64,000 bases of DNA from Planctomycetaceae bacterium (GTDB lineage: Bacteria; Planctomycetota; Phycisphaerae; Phycisphaerales; SM1A02), in the NCBI GenBank assembly GCA_947490615.1, contig CANLHK010000012.1:1-64000 (forward strand), given 5' to 3'. Made by a program: the position numbers and the translations under genes. Every line of letters starts with the position of its first letter. The stretch's first letter is position 1. The notes under the pieces were generated by a model that was not told where the DNA came from, ran no database searches, and was given only the letters and a program-made list of their open reading frames with translations. This document shows positions 38,178 to 47,263 of this stretch, one piece after another.

Positions 38178-38798
38178 ATGCGATCGCTCTCCAACCTCAC
38201 CCCCGAACTCGACAACGCCGTGCGTGCAGAACTGCGCAGTGGCGAAGAGATTCGCTACGCGGGAATGCCGGCGCCGAAGTACACGGCGCGAAAGATGTGG
38301 CCGATCGCAGCCTTCGGACTGCTGTTCGGCGGCTTTGCTGCGTTCTGGATTTCGGCTGCCGCGTGGGGAGTGTGGTTTGGCGGCGGCACTGGCAAGCCGC
38401 TGAACGGACCCGCGCCGCTTGTGCTCTTCCCGTTGTTCGGCCTGCCCTTTCTTGCCATCGGTCTCGCGATGATCTGTTCACCGTGGTGGGTGGCACGAAG
38501 CGCGCGACGCACCGCCTGCTGTGTGACCAGTCAGCGCGCCATGCAAGTGCGGCTCGGACGAACCATCAAGACGCAGTCGTGGGGCGTGGAAGAGTTGAGC
38601 GAGATTTCCAAGGAGCTCTACTCCGACGGACTCGGCACCGTGCTCTTTGCCAAGAGCATCACCTACGGCAACAAAGGTGGCGCGCGCACCACGAGCGAGG
38701 GTTTCTATGGCGTGCCCGAACCGCGCGCCTGTGAGGAAGCGCTCCTCGAGCTCAAAGCGTCTTTTCGCAGCGCTTCCGACCAGCAAACAGAAGCCTGA
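38178..38798 (+). CDS. Small membrane protein with PH-like domain, paralogue of 37318-37893
   Basis: The 206-residue product has two membrane helices (about 38-62 and 80-102) and a C-terminal PH-like region (TACCVTSQRAMQVRLGRTIKTQSW). The ATG at 38178 aligns with the start of its paralogue; the frame is open further back inside the PhnA gene without support. Its last 47 bases overlap the 3' end of the convergent ABC permease gene, so the two transcripts are complementary there. Confidence 0.75.
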   Translation: MRSLSNLTPELDNAVRAELRSGEEIRYAGMPAPKYTARKMWPIAAFGLLFGGFAAFWISAAAWGVWFGGGTGKPLNGPAPLVLFPLFGLPFLAIGLAMICSPWWVARSARRTACCVTSQRAMQVRLGRTIKTQSWGVEELSEISKELYSDGLGTVLFAKSITYGNKGGARTTSEGFYGVPEPRACEEALLELKASFRSASDQQTEA

Positions 38799-41700
38799 CT
38801 TCGGGGTCGACCACGATCTTCACTGGCTTGAACGCCGACGGGATCACAATCGGCGTGGGCAACTCAGGTGACACGCGCAAGACCAGATCCTCAAACGGCG
38901 CGACTGCGCCGTTCTTCGCGTCTTCTTCTGTTGGCTTCGCGCCTTCGACGCGCACCGTGACCTCAACGGTGCCGCGCGCGATGTTCGAGAGCGTCGCCGT
39001 CGTGGTGTACGCGCCTTCCGTGCCGTCGACCAACGCGTCGTTCACTTCGAGTTCTGGCAGCACGGTGCCGAAGATCCATGCGTTGACGAAGAGATCAAAC
39101 GACACTTCGTCCGGCGCGAAGGCCCGCAGGCTTTCGACAAAGTCCTCGATGAGCGGGAAGTCAAGACCCTCAGGCGTCTCGACTCCGTTCTTCCACTTGG
39201 TGACAAAGGCACGCATGCCTTCGAGCATCGCCTCTTGACCCATGAGGTCGCGCAGCATCCAGAAGACGAGACCCGCACGCTGGTAGGTCACAACCTGGTC
39301 GCCAGGGCGCGAGCCGTCGATGCGATTGATCGAACGCTCGTTGTCGGCGCTGCGACCAAAGACATACTGCTGCTCCCAGCGTCGACGCAGGGTCTTGCCC
39401 TGTTCTTCACCGAGTTCATGATGAACGAGCATGAGCGCGCTGAACTCAGCAAGACCTTCGCTGATGATGTTGCCGCCCGGCCCAAGGCCTGGCATCACGA
39501 TGTTGCCCCACCATTGATGTCCCGACTCGTGCGCGACGATGTAGTAGGCGACATCGAGTGTCCCTGTCTCTTCTTCGCCTTCAGGCACGGGCCGCGACAT
39601 GTAGCCGATTCCCTCGGAAAAGGAGATGTTTCCTGGGAACCCTTGGGCATAGCCCGCGAGTCCTGGGAACTGCGTCACTCGCAAGTTCTCCCACGGATAC
39701 GGACCGAACCACGCGCTGTAGTTCTTGCGCGCCGCGTCGAGCGCCTTCACCATCGTCTGCACATTGTGGGGCGTGCGCGAAGAGTGGTAGACAGTAGTCG
39801 TCTCACCCTTGGCGGCTTCGAGAGGCCCACCGACGATGTTGAAGAAGCGCACAGGATGTTCGGTCTCCCACACCGTGCGGCGACGACCATCGATGACCGT
39901 CGACTCGCGTTCGACTCCCACGACATTGAGCACCCAATCGGCGGGGCCTTCCACGGCGAGCCTCACATGCGTGGCCCACGCAGGACCAAAGCCAGGATCA
40001 ACGCGACTCTTCCAGTGGTCGCGGGGAAACTCTCGCGCGTCGCGGGTATTGCGCTCGTCGATGCCGACACCATCAGCGAATCCAGGAATCGGCAGAAAGC
40101 TCGCGCTGAAACTGGTGAGGACCACGCCCGACGGCAAGATGAACTCACCCGTGCCTCCACCCGAACGCGTCCAACCCTTGGGGAACGCGCCAGAGAGCTT
40201 GAAGGTGACGGTGACGGTTTCATCGCGCTTGAGCGGTTGCTCTGGTCGAATGACATAGAGGTTGTTGCGATTCTCGATACACGGAAGTGACTGGTCCTTC
40301 TTGGTCGGATCGGTCTCGACTCCGTTGACCGTCCAGCCCGAAGTCTCGAAGTGCGCACCAACAGAGATGGGGATCTCCGCCATCGACTTCAGGTGCGGAT
40401 TGCGCAGGACATAGCTCGCGGAGACCTCAAGCGAGCGGGTGTCTGGAAAGAGCTTGACCTCGCCATCGACCTTGTCGAGTGCAGGAACAGGCACATCTTC
40501 CCAAGTCTTCGAATTGCGCTTCCAGTAGGCCTTCTGCGCCTCGCGCTGCGGGGCGCCTTGAAAGCCGTGTCGAACCGCGAGCCCTGCGTAGGCGCCGAGC
40601 GCGAGCACAGGAATCGCCGCGAGCAACGGAAGCAGCGCCGCGCGCCCCACTGCTGCAGGCCTGAGGCGATCCGCGATCGCGCGCAGATCAGGAAGTCGTC
40701 GCGGCCACAAGGAAAGCGTCGCGACGATGAAGAACACCGCCAACGCAAGCACGGTGAGACGATTCACCACAATCGCTTCCCACATGAAGCTCAGTCGATC
40801 GAGCTCGCTCCACTGCACGCCGCTCCAAAGGTGCCACGAGGTCAACCAATTCATGCGGCCCATCTGCGTGGCGAAACCAGTGCCGATGAGCGCGGCCAAC
40901 GCCACGCCATAGACGAGAAAGCGATTGCGCAACAGCGCGTAGAGAAACGCTGTGAACGCGCACCAGACCACCAGCGTCGGAGCAAGCAAGAGCCCGAGGA
41001 TCAAGAAGAGCGTGGGGATCTCCAACGGAACTGGAATCCCCGTCTTGAACGCCTGAATCGCCAGCGTCAGCGCGATGGCCAGCACGGCGCAACCAATGAT
41101 GACCAGAGCCATCACCGCATTGGCGAGCACCTTGCCCGCGAGGACCGACGCCGTAGGAACGGGCGCCGCGGCGAAGATCGCACTGAGCCCGCAGCGTTCC
41201 TCGCGCACCAGACTCTCGACGGTGTAGAAGAGCGTGAGCAAGCACAACAAGAGCGTCAGCGTGTTGAACGCGCCCGCTGCGCCCGTGCCTGTCGTGATGA
41301 GCAACTCGGTGTCGAGTGGACCTTGGCGGAAACTCGTCGCGCCCCAAGTTTGCAGCAGAATCATCGGGCCAAACAGCCACACGCCTGGAGAGCGCAACAG
41401 CGTGCGCGTCTCATGACGCAGGACATGCACCGTCGAGCCAACGAAGCCAGGCACCGACACGATCGCGGCAGGATTGCCTCCGCGCGCTGCGATCGCTGCA
41501 TGCTCAGTGTCGAAGGACGCCGCGGCCTCGCGGCTGGCTTCTGCAAGAAGCCGCTGCATCTCACCCACGCGAAGATCGTCGTGCTCGGTGCGAGCCAATC
41601 GTCGACCTGTTGCCCACACGCACGCGACTCCCATCACGAGGAACCCGAGACGACTCAGGACAAAGAGCGCATCCATCGACACCGGTGAGGCGTTGTAGAA

Positions 41701-42426
41701 GGCGATGCCGCGATCTTCGTTCATGTAGGTTCGCGTGAACCAGCGGAAGCCCGTGACATCGACCGCCTGCAGCGCGCGATCGGCCCAGCTAGGAAGCCAC
41801 TCGGGATTGAACGACCAGACGAAGAAGACGCCGCTGACGAGAATGACCACAGGCAGCGAGAAGACAAGCACGGGTTGCTTGGTGCGCACGCCGAGCCACA
41901 TTGAAATGCCGCCGACAAACACGGTGACGGGCAGCGCGAACATCAGGAGCGGACCGAGATAGTTCCACAGCGCAAACCCGGTGCGCACCCGCTCGTTCTC
42001 GTCGATCGGCCAGAACTGATAGAGACCGATCTCAACAACAAGCCACGCCACGAGGATGATCGCCACCACGCCAAACGCGCCGAGAAAACGAGAGAAGGCG
42101 TACTCCGCGTACGAGATTGGTGTCGACGCCACGAGCCGATTGATCTTGCGATCGAAGTCGCTGAGCACGGGCATGCCGCACGCCACCGCCACAAAAAACG
42201 GCAGGATCAGCGCGCAAAGCACCATGCCGCAGAAAGCCAGATTGAACGCAGCGTTCATCGCGAGCTTGGCCGAACCCGTGTCGGCTCCTCCGCCTTTGAC
42301 CTGAATGCCACCCGCAACGAAGCCAAACGCCATGAACCCCATCACCACGAACAGGGTGAGGTTCATCGGGCGTTTCCAGAATGTCCGCAACTCCAGGAGC
42401 GGGAAGGCCAGCAGCCGACCAATCAC
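38752..42426 (-). CDS. ABC transporter permease fused to an M1-like aminopeptidase domain
   Basis: The 1224-residue product has an ABC-2-type permease part with two clusters of membrane helices (within about 20-275 and 380-640). A periplasmic M1-type peptidase domain follows. The zinc motif is H966-E967-S-G-H970-QWWG with Glu990 as third ligand (SEGLAEF); spacing is 19 residues, one more than in classic M1 enzymes, as I recall for this fused family. The exopeptidase motif GAMEN is not evident. It starts with GTG at 42426, overlapping the TGA of the ATPase gene by four bases, with GGGAGG just upstream. I infer an exporter or membrane-remodelling unit whose peptidase acts outside. Its 3' end overlaps a convergent gene. 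Confidence 0.9.
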   Translation of the reverse strand: MIGRLLAFPLLELRTFWKRPMNLTLFVVMGFMAFGFVAGGIQVKGGGADTGSAKLAMNAAFNLAFCGMVLCALILPFFVAVACGMPVLSDFDRKINRLVASTPISYAEYAFSRFLGAFGVVAIILVAWLVVEIGLYQFWPIDENERVRTGFALWNYLGPLLMFALPVTVFVGGISMWLGVRTKQPVLVFSLPVVILVSGVFFVWSFNPEWLPSWADRALQAVDVTGFRWFTRTYMNEDRGIAFYNASPVSMDALFVLSRLGFLVMGVACVWATGRRLARTEHDDLRVGEMQRLLAEASREAAASFDTEHAAIAARGGNPAAIVSVPGFVGSTVHVLRHETRTLLRSPGVWLFGPMILLQTWGATSFRQGPLDTELLITTGTGAAGAFNTLTLLLCLLTLFYTVESLVREERCGLSAIFAAAPVPTASVLAGKVLANAVMALVIIGCAVLAIALTLAIQAFKTGIPVPLEIPTLFLILGLLLAPTLVVWCAFTAFLYALLRNRFLVYGVALAALIGTGFATQMGRMNWLTSWHLWSGVQWSELDRLSFMWEAIVVNRLTVLALAVFFIVATLSLWPRRLPDLRAIADRLRPAAVGRAALLPLLAAIPVLALGAYAGLAVRHGFQGAPQREAQKAYWKRNSKTWEDVPVPALDKVDGEVKLFPDTRSLEVSASYVLRNPHLKSMAEIPISVGAHFETSGWTVNGVETDPTKKDQSLPCIENRNNLYVIRPEQPLKRDETVTVTFKLSGAFPKGWTRSGGGTGEFILPSGVVLTSFSASFLPIPGFADGVGIDERNTRDAREFPRDHWKSRVDPGFGPAWATHVRLAVEGPADWVLNVVGVERESTVIDGRRRTVWETEHPVRFFNIVGGPLEAAKGETTTVYHSSRTPHNVQTMVKALDAARKNYSAWFGPYPWENLRVTQFPGLAGYAQGFPGNISFSEGIGYMSRPVPEGEEETGTLDVAYYIVAHESGHQWWGNIVMPGLGPGGNIISEGLAEFSALMLVHHELGEEQGKTLRRRWEQQYVFGRSADNERSINRIDGSRPGDQVVTYQRAGLVFWMLRDLMGQEAMLEGMRAFVTKWKNGVETPEGLDFPLIEDFVESLRAFAPDEVSFDLFVNAWIFGTVLPELEVNDALVDGTEGAYTTTATLSNIARGTVEVTVRVEGAKPTEEDAKNGAVAPFEDLVLRVSPELPTPIVIPSAFKPVKIVVDPEVRLLFAGRKRCEKTL

Positions 42427-43379
42427 GCCGCACCTCCCACAGAGCCGGCGGCAACGGGAACAGCGTGCGAAAGCGCTGGCGGTAGTTCATGCCGCGCGCA
42501 GCGCATGAGTACGAGGTACGCATCTTCAAGCGTGCTAGGACTGCGAAGGAAACCCGCGGGTGCGGTGCTTCCCTCACCGACATAGACGCGCACGCGGTTG
42601 TTGCGTCCTTCATTGAGCACCGCGCTGATCACGCGATGCTCTTTGGCAAACGCGGGAAGCGCAGCGTCGGCCACGAAGCCTTCGTGGATCATCCCGTCGA
42701 CGGACTCTCGCGCCACACTCGGCGTGGTATCCGCCACGACCTCGCCCGCGCGAATCACCGCCAGTCGCGGGCAGAGCGTCGAGACATCCTCCACGATGTG
42801 TGTTGACAAGAGCACGATGCGACCCGCGCTCATCTCGCCGAGCAAGCGGTAGAAACGCTGACGCTCTTCAGGATCGAGTCCCGCCGTCGGCTCGTCGACG
42901 ATGAGGACACGCGGATTGCCCGCGATCGCCTGAGCAAGGCCAAGCCGCTGACGCATGCCGCCCGAGTAGCCGCCGACCTTGCGCTTGGCGGCGGAAGTGA
43001 GGTTGACTCGCTCGAGTAACTCGTCGGCGAGGGCGCCGCGCCCCTTCGGCCCCGTGATGCCCTTCATCTTGAGCAGGAATTCCAGCATCGCCTTGCCCGA
43101 AAGGTCGGGATAGAAGCCGAAATCCTGTGGGAGATAGCCCAGACGCTCGCGCACAAAGCGTGGGTTCTGCACGATGTCAACGCCATCGAGCACGACGCTT
43201 CCCGCGGTGGGCTCGATGAGTCCAGCCACGATGTTCATGAAGGTCGACTTGCCCGCGCCGTTGGGACCGAGCAGTCCATACATGCCTTCGGCAATCTCGA
43301 GGTCGACTCCGCGCAGCGCGCAGACGGGACCAGGGTGAATCTTGACGAGGCCGCGAATCGAGAGTGGCGCATGAGGCAT
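42423..43379 (-). CDS. ABC transporter ATP-binding protein
   Basis: The 318-residue product has Walker A GPNGAGKS, the Q-loop region YLPQDFGFYPDLSG, signature YSGGMRQR, Walker B VLIVDEPT and the H-loop STHIVED, so it is a complete ABC ATPase of the ABC-2 export group. The C-terminal ~90 residues form the small accessory domain usual in this group. It powers the permease-peptidase fusion encoded next (GTGA overlap). The ATG at 43379 is preferred over an ORF extension to 43475. Confidence 0.95.
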   Translation of the reverse strand: MPHAPLSIRGLVKIHPGPVCALRGVDLEIAEGMYGLLGPNGAGKSTFMNIVAGLIEPTAGSVVLDGVDIVQNPRFVRERLGYLPQDFGFYPDLSGKAMLEFLLKMKGITGPKGRGALADELLERVNLTSAAKRKVGGYSGGMRQRLGLAQAIAGNPRVLIVDEPTAGLDPEERQRFYRLLGEMSAGRIVLLSTHIVEDVSTLCPRLAVIRAGEVVADTTPSVARESVDGMIHEGFVADAALPAFAKEHRVISAVLNEGRNNRVRVYVGEGSTAPAGFLRSPSTLEDAYLVLMRCARHELPPALSHAVPVAAGSVGGAA

Positions 43380-43487
43380 GATTGGACTCAGGAGAGCAAG
43401 TGTGCTGAAGAGTGACTTGAGAGATGTACCGTGAAAGCGGCGCGCTGCTTGGGCGGCCATCGCCCCAGCTTTCATCCTGCGATTCAG

Positions 43488-44291
43488 TTAGTTGGTGGCG
43501 CGTCGGCTCGTCGGCTTCGAGTCCGCCCTCGCAGGCTTCTTGGTCGACGACTTGTCGGAGCCCTTGGCCGCGGAGGACGCGAAAGCAGGTGAAGCAGCTT
43601 TGGTCGCGGTTCGCTTGGCGCGCTTCTTCTTGGTGACGCCGTCATGCTCGCCGTCGCGCGAGTCGTCGCGTGGAGTGGCGCCATTCCCGTGGCCGTTTCC
43701 GTTCACCCCTCGCGCAGAGCCGCGCCGTCGAGTGACAGGAATCGCCAGAAACGCCGTTAGATACAGCCGTCCGTCACCGCGCGCCTTGCAGCGATCCATG
43801 ACCGACTTGATGCGCATCATCAGGTCGCGCACTTCTTGGAATTCGCGATGGGTGAGCCACCCGTGCTCGAGCTTGCCCACGATGTTGCGCTCGTCGCCGG
43901 TACCGATCAGTTGGTTCGCCACCGACGAGTCGCGCGCGGTGCGACTGGCGATTCGAAGGATCGACTGGAGCGTGTCGTTGTACGCCTTGTTGGCGGTGCG
44001 ATCGCGTCCATCCTTGAACCCAATGCGGAAGTCGTCGGCGACAAGATCGTAGACCTTTTCAAACCGCTTTCCGCGGCGGCGCGGTCCTATCTCGACGACC
44101 GCACCCGCCTCGACCAACTGCTCGACATGGCGATAGAGCGTGTCCGCTGGTCGATCGAGCGCGCTGGCGATGTCAGCAACCGAACACGGCGCGATCATGC
44201 GCATGGCTTCGATGATCTCAAGACGGACTGGGGCGACGAGCACCGTCCAGTCCTTCGGTGATGCCATGAAGTGAACGGCGGGCCGAGGCAT
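43488..44291 (-). CDS. Winged-helix (ArsR-like) regulator with basic tail
   Basis: The 267-residue product has an N-terminal winged helix (about 15-80, VRLEIIEAMRMIAPCSVADIASALDRPADTLYRHVEQLVEAGAVVEI pattern) of ArsR/HTH-20 type. A central helical region follows. A low-complexity tail (about 195-267) is rich in Lys, Arg, Ser and Ala, like the DNA-binding tails of histone-H1-like proteins. It is encoded 108 bases upstream of the ABC genes on the same strand and probably controls them. A second ATG eight codons in is an equally possible start. Confidence 0.82.
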   Translation of the reverse strand: MPRPAVHFMASPKDWTVLVAPVRLEIIEAMRMIAPCSVADIASALDRPADTLYRHVEQLVEAGAVVEIGPRRRGKRFEKVYDLVADDFRIGFKDGRDRTANKAYNDTLQSILRIASRTARDSSVANQLIGTGDERNIVGKLEHGWLTHREFQEVRDLMMRIKSVMDRCKARGDGRLYLTAFLAIPVTRRRGSARGVNGNGHGNGATPRDDSRDGEHDGVTKKKRAKRTATKAASPAFASSAAKGSDKSSTKKPARADSKPTSRRATN

Positions 44292-44590
44292 CGATGCAGA
44301 ATAGTCGCCCGAGGCCTTGTCGTTGTGCCGTACAGGGATTTCACAACACGAAACCCAACGCCCCCCACCGCGGATCGGAAGACGCTCCCGAGGTCACGCG
44401 ATGATCCGATGTGCCCAGTTTTTGCGTGAGAAATCGCCAAACCTGCATCGATCGCTCCTCCGAACACCGCACCCGATGCGAGGACTGCTCCCCGCCCGCT
44501 GGCGTGAACCACTGATGTTGTCGTCGACAGTATTGAGTCACACTCCCAATTCGGCGTGTGCGCACCGCGGAGTACGCTGCGCGTGTGACC

Positions 44591-45526
44591 ATGGAGATCA
44601 CCCGCCTCGACACGAACTACCTCGGCGTCCCGAACTGCACCTCATCGTTTGTGGTCCGAGGTCGCGACGGCGTCGTGCTCGTCGAGTGCGGATGCGCGGT
44701 GGCATACGACACGATTTGCGCCCAACTCTTTGCGATGGGAATCGCGCCGCGCACACTCGCAGGACTCGTCGTGACGCACATCCACCTCGATCACGCAGGA
44801 AGCGCGGGGCACTTCGCTCGCGAAGGCGTTCCCGTCTATGTCCATCCGCGCGGGGCCCGCCACTTGATCGAACCCGCGCGACTCATTGCTGGATCGCGCG
44901 CCGTGCATGGGGCGCGTTACGACGCGTACTTTGGCGACCCGCTGCCGATCGATCCATCGCTGGTGCGCGCGATCGAAGACAACGAAACCATCGCACTTGC
45001 GGGGTTGTCCTTCCGCGCGATCGAAACGCTCGGTCACGCGCGCCATCATCACGCGTGGATCGTTGGACGCGTCGGAGAGCCGCCTGATGTTGTCTTCACG
45101 GGAGATGTGCTTGGGATGATCCTGCCCGATTCCGAGTTCATCTCGATTCCTGTGCCGCCGTCGGACATCGACATTCCTGCGTGGCAGGCGTCGATGCGTC
45201 GACTGCGCGCCGAAGCGCCTTCGTTGCGAGCCTTTCTCACCCACGGTCCCGAGCAGACACTCGGCGCGCATCTCGATCGGTTTGCGCTTCGCATGAACGA
45301 GGAGCTTCCCTTCCTCGCTGCGCTGGTTCAGGCGGTGGAACGCGGCGAACTCTCGACGGTGCACGCGAGCCAACACTACTGGGAGTTCCTGCTGCCTCGA
45401 GCGCAACAAGGGGGAGTCAGCGCGTCACTCTGCCAAGCGTTGCTCGGCGAGTCGTTTCGCGCGATGAATCTCGCTGGAATCAAAGAGGCGCTTGCACGAG
45501 GGCTCTTCTATCCGAGTGTCGAGTGA
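44591..45526 (+). CDS. MBL-fold metallo-hydrolase
   Basis: The 311-residue product shows the metallo-beta-lactamase pattern: SSFVVRGRDGVVLVECG, then the metal motif THIHLDHAGSAGHF, the His in ETLGHARHHHAW and Asp in VFTGDVLG, and a late His in FLTHGPEQTLG. Such enzymes bind two metals and hydrolyse esters, thioesters or similar bonds; the substrate is unknown. ATG at 44591 is chosen; a GTG six bases earlier, and the frame from 44558, are possible. It ends 8 bases from a convergent gene. The 299 bases upstream (44292-44590), between it and the divergent regulator, show nothing else. Confidence 0.85.
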   Translation: MEITRLDTNYLGVPNCTSSFVVRGRDGVVLVECGCAVAYDTICAQLFAMGIAPRTLAGLVVTHIHLDHAGSAGHFAREGVPVYVHPRGARHLIEPARLIAGSRAVHGARYDAYFGDPLPIDPSLVRAIEDNETIALAGLSFRAIETLGHARHHHAWIVGRVGEPPDVVFTGDVLGMILPDSEFISIPVPPSDIDIPAWQASMRRLRAEAPSLRAFLTHGPEQTLGAHLDRFALRMNEELPFLAALVQAVERGELSTVHASQHYWEFLLPRAQQGGVSASLCQALLGESFRAMNLAGIKEALARGLFYPSVE

Positions 45527-45534
45527 GCTTCGAG

Positions 45535-46056
45535 TTACGCGTGGACAGACTCGAGGAAGTTTCCAAGATGGCGCGAGATGAACCAGTCGAGCGCGGTGCG
45601 CGTCGCGGAAGCATCGACACCCCACAAGGTCACACTCGGCTCAAGAAACTCAAGATCGGCGAAGACCTGCAGCGAGCCATCGACGACATACGCCTTGGGC
45701 AAGCGCGTTCCGTAGTACGCGCTTGCGGCATTGGTGCCTGGCTCACCGATGGCGATGGCGGGTTGCAGCAAGAGCTCTTGGTCGTTGAGAAACCAGAGGT
45801 CCGTCATCACCATGGGGATGAGTCGATCCGCTTCCTCGGTGATCGCGTGACGCTGCCACTGGCGAATCGCAGCGACGAGTCGATTGCCCAACGGTCGATC
45901 CGCTGCTTCGCTCCTCGGATGCGCGCCGACCACGATCGGTAAGAGACGCGACGCGTCGAGGTCCGCGTCGGGCGGCAAGACGGCCCACGCCGCGTCGATG
46001 GCGGAGTCTGCGAGGCCCTGCGTGTGTGCGGGTGACGGATTCGAAGACTGCTTCAT
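45535..46056 (-). CDS. Conserved-looking protein of unknown function
   Basis: The 173-residue product has no signal peptide, membrane helix or known motif that I recognise. It is compact with a Trp-rich centre (AIRQWQRHAI, TDLWFLND). It follows the glyA-membrane protein pair on the same strand after 67 bases and converges on the MBL gene. The start at 46056 is chosen over a 28-codon extension that would overlap the upstream gene. Confidence 0.6.
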   Translation of the reverse strand: MKQSSNPSPAHTQGLADSAIDAAWAVLPPDADLDASRLLPIVVGAHPRSEAADRPLGNRLVAAIRQWQRHAITEEADRLIPMVMTDLWFLNDQELLLQPAIAIGEPGTNAASAYYGTRLPKAYVVDGSLQVFADLEFLEPSVTLWGVDASATRTALDWFISRHLGNFLESVHA

Positions 46057-46123
46057 GGAAAGGCAATATCGGCGCAACGCCCCGCTGAACGCCAACGCTC
46101 GATCGCCCCGCTTCGGGCTAGAT

Positions 46124-47257
46124 TCACGCCTGCATTGCAAGATCGGTGCGCGGCTCGGGATAGGTCCAGCTCGAAAGAAGAAACCTCAACGGCTCGTGCG
46201 CGCCAGGCATGTCGCGGCTGGCCGAACCCCCCTCGTCAACACTCACGCCGAGCGACTGCAAGACACCTTTCGTGGCATCGGTCGCGACAGCGCCAGCGCG
46301 CGCGCGCAGCCCGCTCTTTCCGCGCTTCTTCTTACTCCGACCAGTGCCCGGCTTCCCGAGCATGATCGGCAGAAAGAACGCGCGAACCTTGGTGCGCTTG
46401 ATCAGTCGAACTCCCATTGCTCCGCCCGCGAGCGTGACAAGCATGATCGAATCATCGACGGTCCAGATCTCACCATCGCCATCGCGAATCCAACCCGCGC
46501 CGATGACGGCGTCCGCGCCAAAGAGGCGCGGAAGGTGGAGTTTGCGCCGCAACCATGGATCGCGCGCGATGAGGAAGATCCCGATGCCCACCAGTCCCAC
46601 GGCGCCGAAGAGCGACCAGTGGATCGGTGCACCCGAGCGCATCGCACGACCAACGCCCACCCACAAGTTGATCGATTGGAAGAGCAGCATGAACCCAATG
46701 AAGCAGGTGCCTGCTGGGATTGATGAGGATTCGAGAATCTCTGGTTCAGGCAGCCGTCCGCGCGGAGCGAGCGATGGAACGAGTTTCTCCTGCGACACGA
46801 CGGAGAAGAGCGCCACATCAAACACGAGTGCAGGACGCGGGTCGAGCGTGAAGAGGCCCGCGTAGTTGGCGGCGTCCTGCGCTTGCAAACGCGTCAGCAC
46901 GCGTGCAGGAAGCAAGCGCCCAATAGGATCTTCAAGGGCGCGTTCGCGGCGACGAACCTTTGCCGCGCGTTCGTCTTTGATCGCTCCAATGAAGCCGATT
47001 CCAAGCAACGCGACCACCCAACCGACGCAGGCAAACACAATCAACCCAACCCACCAGCGGCCACTGAGCACGGCAAACCCAATTCCTGCGCCAACCGCGA
47101 GTGCGATCGCCAACAGCAGCGGAATTGCCCGCAACGAAAACCGTGCGACGCCCCGCGCCGATTGCACGGGCGGCGGCGGAAGATCCGCAAACGCCACGCT
47201 TCGTCCCTCAAAGAGCGAACGCCATTCCTCAGGAATTTCTGCGCTCGTCCCTTGCAT
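46124..47257 (-). CDS. Membrane protein of unknown function downstream of glyA
   Basis: The 377-residue product has two membrane helices near 42-95 and two near 185-235. A soluble region follows (IWTVDDSIMLVTLAGGAMGVRLI) that resembles the PH-like fold of short membrane proteins, then a strongly basic stretch (GRSKKKRGKSGLRAR). It starts 6 bases after the glyA stop, so it is likely co-transcribed with it. Family not recognised. Confidence 0.7.
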   Translation of the reverse strand: MQGTSAEIPEEWRSLFEGRSVAFADLPPPPVQSARGVARFSLRAIPLLLAIALAVGAGIGFAVLSGRWWVGLIVFACVGWVVALLGIGFIGAIKDERAAKVRRRERALEDPIGRLLPARVLTRLQAQDAANYAGLFTLDPRPALVFDVALFSVVSQEKLVPSLAPRGRLPEPEILESSSIPAGTCFIGFMLLFQSINLWVGVGRAMRSGAPIHWSLFGAVGLVGIGIFLIARDPWLRRKLHLPRLFGADAVIGAGWIRDGDGEIWTVDDSIMLVTLAGGAMGVRLIKRTKVRAFFLPIMLGKPGTGRSKKKRGKSGLRARAGAVATDATKGVLQSLGVSVDEGGSASRDMPGAHEPLRFLLSSWTYPEPRTDLAMQA

Positions 47258-47263
47258 GAGGTC

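Noticed and set aside
40351-41688. 445-codon Arg/Gln/His-rich frame antisense to the permease-peptidase
   Set aside because: Composition is that of an antisense frame; the permease frame has membrane helices and zinc ligands.
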